This document shows, piece by piece, positions 9,671 through 18,205 of a stretch of 47,056 bases of DNA; positions within the stretch are counted from its first letter, which is position 1, and each line of letters opens with the position of its first letter. The DNA is taken from assembly GCA_000416275.1 (NCBI GenBank), contig ASZJ01000155.1, positions 1 through 47,056 on the forward strand. The letters run 5' to 3'. Both the position numbers and the translations under genes were made by a program. This DNA is from Osedax symbiont Rs1. GTDB lineage: Bacteria; Pseudomonadota; Gammaproteobacteria; Pseudomonadales; Balneatricaceae. The notes under the pieces are model-generated. The model worked only from the letters and a program-made list of their open reading frames with translations, was not told where the DNA came from and did not search any database.

Positions 9671-10750
9671 TCAGTTAACATAGATTCTTGGCACTCGCTT
9701 GGTGACGCCGGTAAACAATGTATAGGCGATAGTATCGGCCGCTTTAGCCACCTCTTCCACCGCCAAATTATCTCCCCATAACTCCACTTCACTACCTACC
9801 ACCACATTGGCCAGCCCGGTCACATCCACGGTCACCATATCCATTGAAACGCGCCCTGCAATGCTAGCCTTTTGTCCCGCCACCATAATCGGCGACCCAT
9901 TGACAATATGTCGATCGTAACCATCCGCATAGCCGATCGCAATCGTTGCGATGCGGCGCTTACTCCGACAGACAAAGCTAGCGGCATAACCCACTGTCTC
10001 ATATGCAACGACATCTTTGACTGCTATCACTTGGGTGGTAAAATTCATCGCCGGTTTTAGTTGCTCAGCCCAATCCTGAGGCACCGCAAAAGGCGAGGCT
10101 CCATAGAGCATTAACCCCGACCTTACCCACTGTCGATGGGTATTTTCAAGCGCAAGTATTGCAGCAGAATTAGCGATCGAATGCTCCGAATTCAACCCTT
10201 TCACCGCCGCGTCAAAAAATGCTAACTGTTTTTTTGTCATCTGATTGTCAAGCTCATCCGCGCACGCCATATGCGACATCAATACAATGTCAGCAACGTT
10301 ATCACTCGCCTGCAACTGCTGATAAACACTGGTTAATTCCACGGGCGTCAAACCTAAACGATGCATTCCAGAATCTAATTTAGGCCAGACGTTAATAGGC
10401 TGGGATAATTTCGCCTCTTGAATGACCTTAACTTGAAATTCACTGTGTAGAGCAGTCCAAAAATTATTACCGGCGATGATCGGCAATTCATCCGCAGTAA
10501 AAAAACCCTCTAACAATAAAATCGGCGCTTTAATACCCGCCTCTCGCAGTTCGAGCGCTTCTTCTATACAGGCGACCCCAAAAGCACTCGCCAATGGCTC
10601 TAGTCTTTTCGCGACTGGCACGGCACCGTGACCATAAGCATCCGCCTTTACAATGGCAATCGCCTTAGCTGCTGTAGCCAAAGATTTTGCCAATTTAAAA
10701 TTATGCTCTATCGCTGATAAATCTATAACTGCCTGTGCCGCTCTAGACAT
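9671..10750 (-). CDS. alr: Alanine racemase
   Basis: 359 residues, the usual size. The PLP lysine is Lys35 in IVKADAYGHG, and the second catalytic residue is the tyrosine of the IGYADGYDR motif near residue 274. PKLDSGMHRLG and GRVSMDMVTVDVTG are further family signatures. It interconverts L- and D-alanine for peptidoglycan synthesis. It is upstream of ruvC on the same strand. Confidence 0.95.
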   Translation of the reverse strand: MSRAAQAVIDLSAIEHNFKLAKSLATAAKAIAIVKADAYGHGAVPVAKRLEPLASAFGVACIEEALELREAGIKAPILLLEGFFTADELPIIAGNNFWTALHSEFQVKVIQEAKLSQPINVWPKLDSGMHRLGLTPVELTSVYQQLQASDNVADIVLMSHMACADELDNQMTKKQLAFFDAAVKGLNSEHSIANSAAILALENTHRQWVRSGLMLYGASPFAVPQDWAEQLKPAMNFTTQVIAVKDVVAYETVGYAASFVCRSKRRIATIAIGYADGYDRHIVNGSPIMVAGQKASIAGRVSMDMVTVDVTGLANVVVGSEVELWGDNLAVEEVAKAADTIAYTLFTGVTKRVPRIYVN

Positions 10751-10830
10751 CTTTTACCCACTTCCATAAAACCACTAGTTAAGAACCGCGCCCACAAATT
10801 TGCAGCACCGGACAATATTTTAGCTTTTAG

Positions 10831-11217
10831 CTAACCAATAACCATAATTGCTTCAATTTCAATATCTACCGCTCTTGGCAGCGCTTTAACTTCATAGGCA
10901 GCTCTTGCGGGGTATGGCTGCTTAAAATAACGAGCCATTACCTCATTAACGGCGGCAAAATTACCTAAATCAGCCATTAATATCGACAGTTTTGCAATGT
11001 CATCCATTGAGCCGCCAGCGGCTTCAGTAATTGCTTTCAAATTTTCAAAGACCCTCACTGCCTGCTCCTCAAAGCCGCCAGCAACTATTTCCATAGTGAC
11101 GGGGTCTAAGGGAATCTGACCTGAGATATAGACAGTGCTACCAACTTTTACCGCCTGTGAATAAGCACCAATTGCAGCTGGAGCTTGATCTGTTGAAATA
11201 ATACTACGATTTGCCAT
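10831..11217 (-). CDS. ridA: RidA family reactive imine/enamine deaminase
   Basis: 128 residues with the complete YjgF/RidA pattern: [18 protein letters not shown], the catalytic arginine at 105 in YPARAAYEV, and the partner glutamate at 120 in VDIEIEAI. It hydrolyses 2-aminoacrylate-type enamines released by PLP enzymes, protecting enzymes such as alanine racemase, which lies just downstream. GAGG lies about eight bases before the ATG. A 47-bp mobile-element remnant sits only 24 bp upstream of the start. Confidence 0.93.
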   Translation of the reverse strand: MANRSIISTDQAPAAIGAYSQAVKVGSTVYISGQIPLDPVTMEIVAGGFEEQAVRVFENLKAITEAAGGSMDDIAKLSILMADLGNFAAVNEVMARYFKQPYPARAAYEVKALPRAVDIEIEAIMVIG

Positions 11218-11241
11218 TTAAATGTCCTCACTTACTTTAAT

Positions 11242-11288
11242 GAGACCTCTGCATAACTACTGCGCTCGCAACGTTATGCAGAGATCTC
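11242..11288. mobile_element. Family A minimal MITE (47 bp) with 5-bp TSD
   Basis: The left end GAGACCTCTGCATAAC and right end GTTATGCAGAGATCTC are inverted copies with one mismatch, separated by only 15 bases. It is flanked on both sides by TTAAT (11237-11241 and 11289-11293), a clear 5-bp target duplication. It is the smallest family A copy here and would form an almost perfect hairpin. It lies just upstream of the ridA ribosome binding site, so it may affect ridA expression. Confidence 0.82.
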
Positions 11289-11293
11289 TTAAT

Positions 11294-11671
11294 ATGAACG
11301 TACAATTAACCTTAGCTCAGAGCCTTGAACAACTGCGCTTAAAGCACTTGAAAATACCTCGCAAAGTAAACTATTTCAATAGCTTTCAACTCACTACAAG
11401 GGATTATAGTTACTAAAATAAAAATTCAGCTGTAAATCACAAGCTAGATATTGATGATTTTCGTCTGTTTTAAGTATTTAACAATAAGATATTCCAGATT
11501 ATTACATTATTGTTAGAATTATTTATTGTTTTTTGCCCCTAAATTAGGTTTAATCCCCGCTCTGATAGATAGTACTTTAAAATTATATTTAGTCGTCTAT
11601 TTTAATAAGAGCTAGCACTGTGGTAGACAAGCCTACTCGCAATCCATTTCATTATTTATCTGATTATAATT
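11294..11671. other. Intergenic, AT-rich leader of lrp
   Basis: 378 bases without a gene. The second half is very AT-rich with repeated TTATT/AATAA runs (11480-11540), as expected for a region that might bind Lrp for autoregulation. I cannot identify a precise operator. Confidence 0.3.
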
Positions 11672-12139
11672 ATGCGTAAACTAGACCGAATAGATCGTAA
11701 CATTCTGCGAATTTTACAAAACGACGGCAGAATCTCTTATACTGAACTCGCTGACAATGTTGGACTTTCTACAACACCTTGCATAGAGCGCGTCAGAAGA
11801 CTGGAAAAAGAAAAATTCATTGAAGGCTATTACGCCAAACTGAACCCTAGCGCGTTAGGTTTTGACATGTTAGTTTTTGTAGAGATTGCTCTCTCCTATC
11901 AATCACCTGATGCATTTGAAACTTTCAATCAAGCAGTCAAGCTCCTCCCTTATATCCAAGAATGCCACTTAGTGTCGGGCGATTCTGACTATTTACTAAA
12001 AGCGCGCATTAGAGATATGTCTGAGTACCGAGCGCTACTAGGCGAAATGCTGCTCACCTTGCCCGGGGTCAAAAACTCAAAGAGCTACATTGTTATGGAA
12101 GAAGTAAAGGAAGCCGTTGGCCTGCCCATCAAAGGCTAA
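11672..12139 (+). CDS. lrp: Leucine-responsive regulatory protein Lrp
   Basis: 155 residues, slightly shorter at the N-terminus than E. coli Lrp (164). The match to E. coli Lrp is close throughout: LDRIDRNIL opens the winged HTH, GLSTTPCIERVRRLEKE is the recognition helix region, and the RAM effector domain contains IQECHLVSGDSDYLLKARI and LPGVKNSKSYIVMEEVKE. It is a global feast/famine regulator binding DNA as octamers or hexadecamers and sensing leucine or alanine. No good Shine-Dalgarno is visible before the ATG. It is followed by the CsrB-like RNA. Confidence 0.93.
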   Translation: MRKLDRIDRNILRILQNDGRISYTELADNVGLSTTPCIERVRRLEKEKFIEGYYAKLNPSALGFDMLVFVEIALSYQSPDAFETFNQAVKLLPYIQECHLVSGDSDYLLKARIRDMSEYRALLGEMLLTLPGVKNSKSYIVMEEVKEAVGLPIKG

Positions 12140-12414
12140 TAAAAAATCATCTTTGCCAGAAATAAGATATTGCTCTAGCTCTAGCTACTCCAATATCGAT
12201 GGCTCTCCCCTGCTTCGCAACATAATAAGGCTTGCTGACTAAAAGCTCGCAAGCCTCACATCACTCTGCCAAATCAATATAAATCATGACAATTTCTGGC
12301 GCTTTTTTAAGCCTCTTGCACTAATAGTCAAATTTTTAGACGCTAATCACGAACAATTATACTGAATCACTCTTTAGCATTAAGTTTAGGAATTAATCCT
12401 ATGTTTATAAATCC
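12140..12414. other. Intergenic between lrp and CsrB-like RNA
   Basis: Contains an 8-bp perfect stem AGGCTTGC / GCAAGCCT (12228-12256), which may end lrp transcription although no T-tract follows. A short inverted repeat TAGGA-ATTAA-TCCTA (12387-12401) is followed by TTTATAAAT at about 12404-12412, a plausible -10 region for the downstream RNA. No canonical GacA/UvrY box (TGTAAG-N6-CTTACA) was seen. Confidence 0.35.
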
Positions 12415-12728
12415 CCATATCAAGCACAATCTGTTTATGGAGAGTTAAGGAAGGATCTTATTCAATTCCTAGGATGGGAAGCTCAAAGTTACTCAAGGAA
12501 AGAGTAACATCAGCAGGGAAGCTGACAGATCTTACAGGGACGAATTTAAGATCGTACTACTATTCGCTATTCATTTAGCGCTAGTAAACTTATATGTTGA
12601 GATAGAATGGATTCTATGTTTCCTGAGGACAGGGACTCAACATACTACTTTAAAGGATTAAAGTAGTATCGGCAGGGAAGTCGAAATCAAGGGCTTTGAA
12701 TGGATGACATTCAAGCCCTTTTATTTTG
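12415..12728 (+). ncRNA. CsrB/RsmZ-like regulatory RNA (CsrA sponge)
   Basis: A run of short hairpins presents GGA in the loop, the binding signature of CsrA/RsmA. Examples are GTTACTC-AAGGAAA-GAGTAAC (12488-12508), CAGC-AGGGAA-GCTG (12511-12524), GATCTTA..CAGGGA..TAAGATC (12528-12553), ATAGAA-TGGA-TTCTAT (12602-12617), CCTG-AGGA-CAGG (12622-12633), an 11-bp perfect stem with AGGA loop (12643-12668), and CGGC-AGGGAA-GTCG (12670-12683). TTCC..TAGGATG..GGAA (12466-12480) is another. An intrinsic terminator closes it. About 14 GGA motifs fall in ~300 nt, none in an open frame. By family knowledge such RNAs titrate CsrA under BarA-UvrY/GacSA control. The 5' end is estimated. Confidence 0.85.
12689..12728 (+). 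terminator. Intrinsic terminator of CsrB-like RNA
   Basis: A stem of AAGGGCTTTGAATG with CATTCAAGCCCTT (one bulged T) and loop GATGA is followed directly by TTTTATTTT. The loop region also carries a GGA. Confidence 0.88.
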
Positions 12729-12875
12729 CCTAATTTTTAGAAAACCCCAGCAAACTTCTCAGCTTCTTTTAGCTGATCTGTATAGCAAACAGCTACCGAC
12801 CTATAAAATATGCAGACCTGATAAAGACGGTCGTGATATTACAGATCTTAAAAAATCACTGACTAAATCTTAACG

Positions 12876-12930
12876 GAGACTCTGAACAAGTCACACACAC
12901 CTCTGGCGAACAGAGAAGCTGGTGATTAAG
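12876..12930. repeat. Family C repeat, copy 1
   Basis: Begins GAGACTCTGAACAAGTCA and shares a patterned stretch of about 55 bp with 38523-38578 (TGGCG, ACAGAG, GGYGATTAA). Its end resembles an insertion-sequence or MITE terminus, but no matching inverted end or target duplication was found, so it is probably a one-ended remnant. Confidence 0.5.
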
Positions 12931-12960
12931 ACGACGGCTCCGGCATACAGGTTACTGAAA

Positions 12961-14187
12961 CTAACTCACAGCTTGTTTACAAATTTGATTACGTCCTTGC
13001 CCTTTCGCTTTATACAGCGCTATATCAGCCGCTTTTAACGGGTTAGTATTAGTACGGGCAACCGCTAATCCGCCGCTAATAGTCACCGACACTAGCTCAC
13101 CACTGCCGCCTTTACCGCGTAAGCCACGTCCCTTTTTATTATTTTTACTGCGTTTTTTACTGCGCACTTTCAAGCTAGCCTGCTCCACTTGCACTCTAAC
13201 TTGCTCTAGTGCATCCGCTGCTACATCTACGTCGGTGGTCGGGAAAAGAACACAGAACTCCTCTCCGCCATAGCGGTAGGCTGTGCCACCTTTTACCTGA
13301 CGAATTTTTTGTGCGACCATGCGCAGTACTTGATCACCGACATCATGACCATAAGTATCATTAAATTTCTTGAAAAAATCGATATCTAACATTGCCGCTG
13401 TATAGTTTTTACCTAGCTTAACCATGCGCTCATTAAGCGCTCTTCGTCCTGGAAGCCCCGTTAGTTCATCCATATAAGCCATACTCAATGTACGCTTAAA
13501 TAATGCCATCACTAACAACAATTGATTCAAAGAAACCAGTAAACTTAATTGTATTTCATCGACCGGAGGCATTACTAACAGCCACCCAGAGAACACCAAC
13601 GAAACCAACAGGTAGGCATCTATCAATAAGGTCTGGACGAAAAGCTTAATCAGTAAATATAGAAAACATCCGCTAAAAACCGCCAGTGCTGGAATTGAAA
13701 GATTAAACCTTTGAATTGACACATGCGGCCAGCTAATCAGCTGATGCAGCTCATTGGCTTGAAACACATAGGCAACTGCCAATAAACCAGGCTGACAAAA
13801 GATAAATACAATTCTAAACAAGCCGGTAATACTGTAAGTTCCACGCTCTTTATAGAATGCTATCAGCAACATATTTACCGACATAACCACTATCGCTAGC
13901 TGAGTGTAGTGTGGATTGGCGAAATCTAGCTTTAGAAAAGTCCAAACAGCAAGGCTTACTAATCCGGCAAACAAGATGCGACTAAAATTAAAGAAACCGA
14001 CCACTAAAAAAAGAAAGCCGCTAATAGCCAGTGGCAACCAGGGAATAAAATAATTCCACTCTTGAGGTATCATGCTAGAAAAAGGAAGAAAATATATAGC
14101 CGCGGCAATGAAAGCGAGAGGTAAAAACAATAAATTAAAGGGTCTCATAAAATCAGACACAGGCTTTCCTTTTATAATATTTAACAC
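12961..14187 (-). CDS. Membrane-bound diguanylate cyclase (GGDEF)
   Basis: 408 residues. The first ~230 are hydrophobic, with about seven transmembrane segments of no recognised sensor family. A GGDEF domain follows: LTGLPGRRALNERM, the metal-binding LDIDFFKKFNDTYGHDVGD, and an intact GGEEF active site near residues 306-310 (RYGGEEFCVLF), so cyclase activity making c-di-GMP is expected. The usual inhibitory RxxD site five residues before GGEEF is not present. A very basic insertion of about 20 residues (KKRSKNNKKGRG) lies before the SVTISGG strand. It is transcribed towards the CsrB-like RNA. Confidence 0.88.
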   Translation of the reverse strand: MLNIIKGKPVSDFMRPFNLLFLPLAFIAAAIYFLPFSSMIPQEWNYFIPWLPLAISGFLFLVVGFFNFSRILFAGLVSLAVWTFLKLDFANPHYTQLAIVVMSVNMLLIAFYKERGTYSITGLFRIVFIFCQPGLLAVAYVFQANELHQLISWPHVSIQRFNLSIPALAVFSGCFLYLLIKLFVQTLLIDAYLLVSLVFSGWLLVMPPVDEIQLSLLVSLNQLLLVMALFKRTLSMAYMDELTGLPGRRALNERMVKLGKNYTAAMLDIDFFKKFNDTYGHDVGDQVLRMVAQKIRQVKGGTAYRYGGEEFCVLFPTTDVDVAADALEQVRVQVEQASLKVRSKKRSKNNKKGRGLRGKGGSGELVSVTISGGLAVARTNTNPLKAADIALYKAKGQGRNQICKQAVS

Positions 14188-14270
14188 GGTAGTGTTTGAG
14201 GGGATATTAGTTCAATTTTTGGGCGCAGTCATTCTATGTAATTGATGCTTAAGTGGCTAGCAAAATCAGA

Positions 14271-15284
14271 CTAAAATTTGGATTTATCTCTTGCTTGCCA
14301 CATCTGATTGGCTTTTTCCAAGCCGCTTGACTGATCGCCACAAACTCCCAACAAAACTAAGGTTGCAGCCAAAGTGCTAATCACCGCCCCTCGGCCATAA
14401 ATATGCTCTATATCACCTCGCCAGAGTTGAAGCAGTTTTTCGACCTCAAGTTCACTATCTTTAACTTCGCGCTGAGCGTAGATCCTCGGCCATAGCTGCT
14501 CTGACAGCTGCTTGTTCTTAATCCAGCGGATTTCACAATCTGCATCTGGTCGCATTTCAGCCTCACCACCATCACCGCGAATTGTCAGGCTATTTTGCAC
14601 CCCTAAAATAGCACTGGTTTTTTGATGCATAGGCGCGTAAGCGGGGTGAAAAACGCCATCTACACAGTTATTAGCCTGTAGTGGATTCAACATCCTACAC
14701 AGTGTATGGACTGGGGAGCGCAAACCAAAGATCGAGCGCATATCAATAATTTCAGCCACTTTGGGGGCGAGACTGTCTATTCCCATAAACGCAAAATTAT
14801 CTGCACTTAACTGCTCTGACACTTGCTGCCAGCTAGTACAGCTCGCTATCGAAAATAGCGACAATACATCCTGCGTATAGATCCGCCCAGCAGTATGACC
14901 ACGAGCACCGTGCATTAAGATCCTATGACCGTTCTCACTCAACAGTAAAGCGGTTAATAAAAACCACGGCAGCTGACGCTTTTTACCCGCATAAGTCGAC
15001 CAATCCAGCGCAACTGTTAGATTTTCAGGTGCCGGATTGCGCGACCTAACGGCTGTTATAAAGCCGGCCAACTCCTCGGGTGATTCCTCTTTAACTCTGA
15101 GCAACATCATAAAAGCTCCAAGTTGCTCGGCTCGAACATCGCCATCCAAAATCATGCCCATTGCATGCTCTGCCTCTGCTTGATTTAAAGACCTAGGGCC
15201 TTTTTTTCCTTTTCCTAAAATTCGCACATATTTTGCAAAGGGATGTTCTTGCACACGATCACCTATCTGTTTAATTTTCTGCAA
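14271..15284 (-). CDS. ybiB: YbiB/TrpD2-like glycosyltransferase-family protein
   Basis: 337 residues similar to the YbiB (TrpD2) family, which shares the anthranilate phosphoribosyltransferase fold but not its known activity. YbiB itself has been described as a nucleic-acid-binding protein. Family features are the helical N-terminal domain with LNQAEAEHAMGMILDG and LGAFMMLLRVKEE, then LMHGARGHTAGRIYTQDV and LNPLQANNCVDGVFHPAY. It lies 83 bp upstream of the diguanylate cyclase on the same strand; the intergenic distance leaves an operon uncertain. It is not part of a trp operon. Confidence 0.8.
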   Translation of the reverse strand: MQKIKQIGDRVQEHPFAKYVRILGKGKKGPRSLNQAEAEHAMGMILDGDVRAEQLGAFMMLLRVKEESPEELAGFITAVRSRNPAPENLTVALDWSTYAGKKRQLPWFLLTALLLSENGHRILMHGARGHTAGRIYTQDVLSLFSIASCTSWQQVSEQLSADNFAFMGIDSLAPKVAEIIDMRSIFGLRSPVHTLCRMLNPLQANNCVDGVFHPAYAPMHQKTSAILGVQNSLTIRGDGGEAEMRPDADCEIRWIKNKQLSEQLWPRIYAQREVKDSELEVEKLLQLWRGDIEHIYGRGAVISTLAATLVLLGVCGDQSSGLEKANQMWQARDKSKF

Positions 15285-15502
15285 CTCTCTGTTAAATTAC
15301 TGTAGCTATCATAAGCCGCGCGCAAAAGAAGTCCATCAATTATTCAGAGCTGTATAAAGGGCTGCTATAGAGAGGCTATCATAGACCTGAATAGCCCTGA
15401 GACCTTTAAATTCCTGTGCTGGGCAGCCAACAAACGATATAATGCGCTCAACCTGACATAGATCAGCAATATTTGACAAGTTTTCAACCACAGGCAAATT
15501 CA

Positions 15503-16943
15503 ATGTCGAGCAATAAAATTCATTTTGGTCGCCCCAAAAAACACAAACAAAAACTCTCAGAACTGACACTGACCATCGACAACCTCAGTTTGGAAGGTCG
15601 AGGCGTCTCCAGGCAAACAGCCACGGAACAAGGACAAAAAACAATTTTTGTCGATGGCGCAATTCCCGGAGAAATCGTCCGCGTAAAAATCAGCCAGCAA
15701 CACAAGAATTATGATGAGGCAAAGCTGATATCTATTGAGCAAGCTTCAGTGCACAGAGTCGATGCGAACTGCGAGCACTACAATCATTGCGGTGGTTGCC
15801 AGTTACAGCATATTGCAACACCAGCACAATTGGATTTTAAACAGCAAGCGGTTTTATCTTTACTAGCAAGAAGCGCTAAAGTAACACCACTGTCTATCCA
15901 AGAGCCGATCAGATCTGCGCCCTACCACTATCGTCGCACCGCTCGCATCGGCGTTAATAGGCTCAGTCAAAGCAATAATATAATTGTTGGATTTCGCCGC
16001 AAGAGCAGCAGTAAGTTACTGCAAGTGACAAAATGTAACATTTTACCGGAAAACTTAAGCGGGCTGTTTGATCAATTACGTCAAACCTTGCAGCAGATAA
16101 GCAATGCTAAAGCGATCACCCACATTGAATACCAGCAAGGTGATCAGAGCGGCGCCCTGACCTTTCGCTGTAAAGAGCCTTTAAGCAAGCAGGCTCGTAA
16201 GCTTCTGGCAACTATGCTGACAGAGCTTGGCCTACAAGGCTTCTTAAAGTTTGATTCTGCGACCGAGCCACTGCACACTAATGCCGAGAGCCTGAGTTAT
16301 TTCGTAAACCAGGTAGAGCTGCGCTTTAACTCTGGGGATTTTTTACAAGTCAATTCTCAAGTAAACAAGCAGATGATTAACCGAGCTATTGAGTGGCTGG
16401 CTCTCACCGAAAAAGATCATGTCTTGGACTTATTTTCCGGTTTAGGTAATTTCTCCCTACCGATCGCCAAACATGTTGCAACGGTGACCGGAGTTGAGGG
16501 CAGCGAGTCGATGGTACAGCGAGCTTCTGAAAATGCCCTCTATAATAAAATAGAAAATAGTCAATTTTTTCAGTGCTGATTTAACCCAGCCGGTAATCCA
16601 CCATCCCTGGTATGCGAAGGCTTTTAACAAAATCATCCTAGATCCTCCACGCAGCGGTGCCAGCGAGCTGATCTCTAGCTTACTCTCTGGTGACGAAGAG
16701 CATGTCCAGCTCTCTCCCGAGTTAATTTTGTATATCGCTTGCGATCCTTCATCTCTGGCGCGAGACACTGCTTTACTATTGAGTTTAGGTTATCAAATAA
16801 CTAAATTCTGTGTGATGGATATGTTTCCGAACACTACACATATAGAGACAATGGCACTTTTTTCAAAAGTTAAATCCAGCGAGAAAAAGATCAGTCGCGC
16901 CACTAAAAACAAACCCAAGAAAAAGAAGCTCTTTTCCCTTTGA
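15503..16943 (+). pseudogene. rlmD: 23S rRNA (uracil-1939-C5)-methyltransferase RlmD, frameshifted
   Basis: The first frame (15503-16579) has the N-terminal TRAM-like segment, the [4Fe-4S] cysteines Cys90, Cys96 and Cys99 (CEHYNHCGGC) and the SAM motif VLDLFSGLGNFSLP, then stops at 16577-16579. The rest of the protein continues in the neighbouring frame to 16943: ILDPPRSGASEL, then the catalytic cysteine region YIACDPSSLARD and a basic tail. The shift lies at a run of six T (16565-16570); five T would restore QFFSADLTQP. It is either a real mutation or a base-calling error. ATG 15503 is preferred over an upstream TTG. Confidence 0.88.
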
Positions 16944-17563
16944 TTAAAATTATTTATCAAGATAATCAGCTGTTGATAGTGGATAAACCTCACGATCTAC
17001 TTTCGGTGCCCGGCAGAGGGCCCGATAAACAGGACTGTTTAATTACTAGACTTATCAACCAAGGACATGACAGCGCTTTGATTGTACACCGTTTAGACTA
17101 TGCCACCTCCGGGTTGATGGTGATTGCACTTAACAAAGCAGCGCATAAGGCCTTGAGTCGAGCATTTCAAGATCGAGCCGTGGAGAAAAGTTATCAGGCG
17201 ATTGTCAGCGGCATCATGGCGCATAACCAAGGCACTATTAGTCAACCCTTACGCTGTGACTGGGAGAACCGACCTTTACAAATAGTAGATTACCAGTGGG
17301 GAAAAAATGCCACAACTCACTGGCGTGTCACAGAGCGAACGGCAAAGACCAGCCGTATTATGCTCTACCCAGAAACTGGCCGATCCCACCAATTAAGAGT
17401 ACACATGCAATGGTTGGGACATGCTATTTGCGGCGACCGATTTTATGCGCACAGCCAAGCACTCGCTCTCTCGGAAAGATTATGCCTACACGCGCAAACT
17501 CTAAGCTTCAACCACCCAGCAGACAATCGAGCTTTATCTTTCTCACTAGACTGCCCATTTTAG
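16940..17563 (+). CDS. rluA: RluA family pseudouridine synthase
   Basis: 207 residues starting from a TTG that overlaps the end of the rlmD reading frame. The catalytic aspartate is Asp53 in VHRLDYATSGLMV. ETGRSHQLRVHMQWLGHAICGDRFYA is the second family motif. Length and sequence fit RluA, the dual-specificity enzyme for 23S rRNA U746 and tRNA U32, better than RluC or RluD because it lacks the S4 domain. The overlap suggests translational coupling with rlmD, so the rlmD frameshift could lower rluA translation. Confidence 0.82.
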   Translation: MIKIIYQDNQLLIVDKPHDLLSVPGRGPDKQDCLITRLINQGHDSALIVHRLDYATSGLMVIALNKAAHKALSRAFQDRAVEKSYQAIVSGIMAHNQGTISQPLRCDWENRPLQIVDYQWGKNATTHWRVTERTAKTSRIMLYPETGRSHQLRVHMQWLGHAICGDRFYAHSQALALSERLCLHAQTLSFNHPADNRALSFSLDCPF

Positions 17564-17599
17564 AAAATTATCTATCTGAAACCTCAGACATAACGTGAC

Positions 17600-17698
17600 C
17601 AGCGGAGGTAAGGCAACCGAAGCGTGACAACAGCTTTAGTCAGCTCGAAGGGTTTTAATCAAAACCGAGCATATAGCCGAACCTTGGTGCCTTTTTTA
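17600..17698 (+). other. Candidate structured RNA / extended terminator after rluA
   Basis: AAGGCAACC (17610-17618) can pair with GGTGCCTT (17686-17693), with one bulge, and this outer stem is followed by a T-run. It encloses smaller hairpins: AGCT-TTAGTC-AGCT, and GGTTTT-AATC-AAAACC within a GCTC..GAGC pair. It could be a long terminator for rlmD-rluA or a small RNA of unknown type. No known family recognised. Confidence 0.3.
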
Positions 17699-18205
17699 TA
17701 GCTATGAATTGCCATATTGAGCTGGGCTCAAGCTTTTTCATCACCCAACTGCGGCTTTTCTTCTACAGCTAGAATAAATCAGCATGTTTTATTATCTATC
17801 TAAAACCTGCTCCGCAATTTTCGACACCTCGTTCCATTGATATTTTACAAAACGTTACTTTTTTATAATATACATTTTAAATATGACTCCCTAGTATTGG
17901 CTGGTTGCGACACACTCGTCTCCATTTAGTTTTATTGCCCTTTAAAGCCATGCTCTAATGGTCTTAACACGGTAGTTATCTGTCTTTAATCAGCTAGGCA
18001 AAGGACTGCTGTTTTTTGACAATATATGCTCAATGGAGTTCAGTAGCGGTGGGTTGATCTCTAGCTAGTACAACCTGTGAACAATGACGGTTTAAGCCAG
18101 CTACTGCACACACATATCAGGGCAGTTAATTAAAGGTATTCAGCTCACTTACGGCACAGCATTTTTAACCCACTTTTACTCAATAGCTTTTATAATAGTT
18201 GGAAA
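17699..18205. other. Intergenic, no intact gene seen
   Basis: About 500 bases with stops in all frames and no promoter or repeat that I can name. Together with the pseudogene that follows, it reads as a decaying gene region. A short frame before the pseudogene (TYGTAFLTHFYSIAF, around 18148-18192) looks protein-like but is too short to assign. Confidence 0.35.

Noticed and set aside
15336-15569. 77-codon open frame on the minus strand between ybiB and rlmD
   Set aside because: Its start lies inside rlmD antisense, it has no ribosome binding site and I recognise no domain. The intergenic part alone could hold at most ~45 codons from a TTG, which is weak support.
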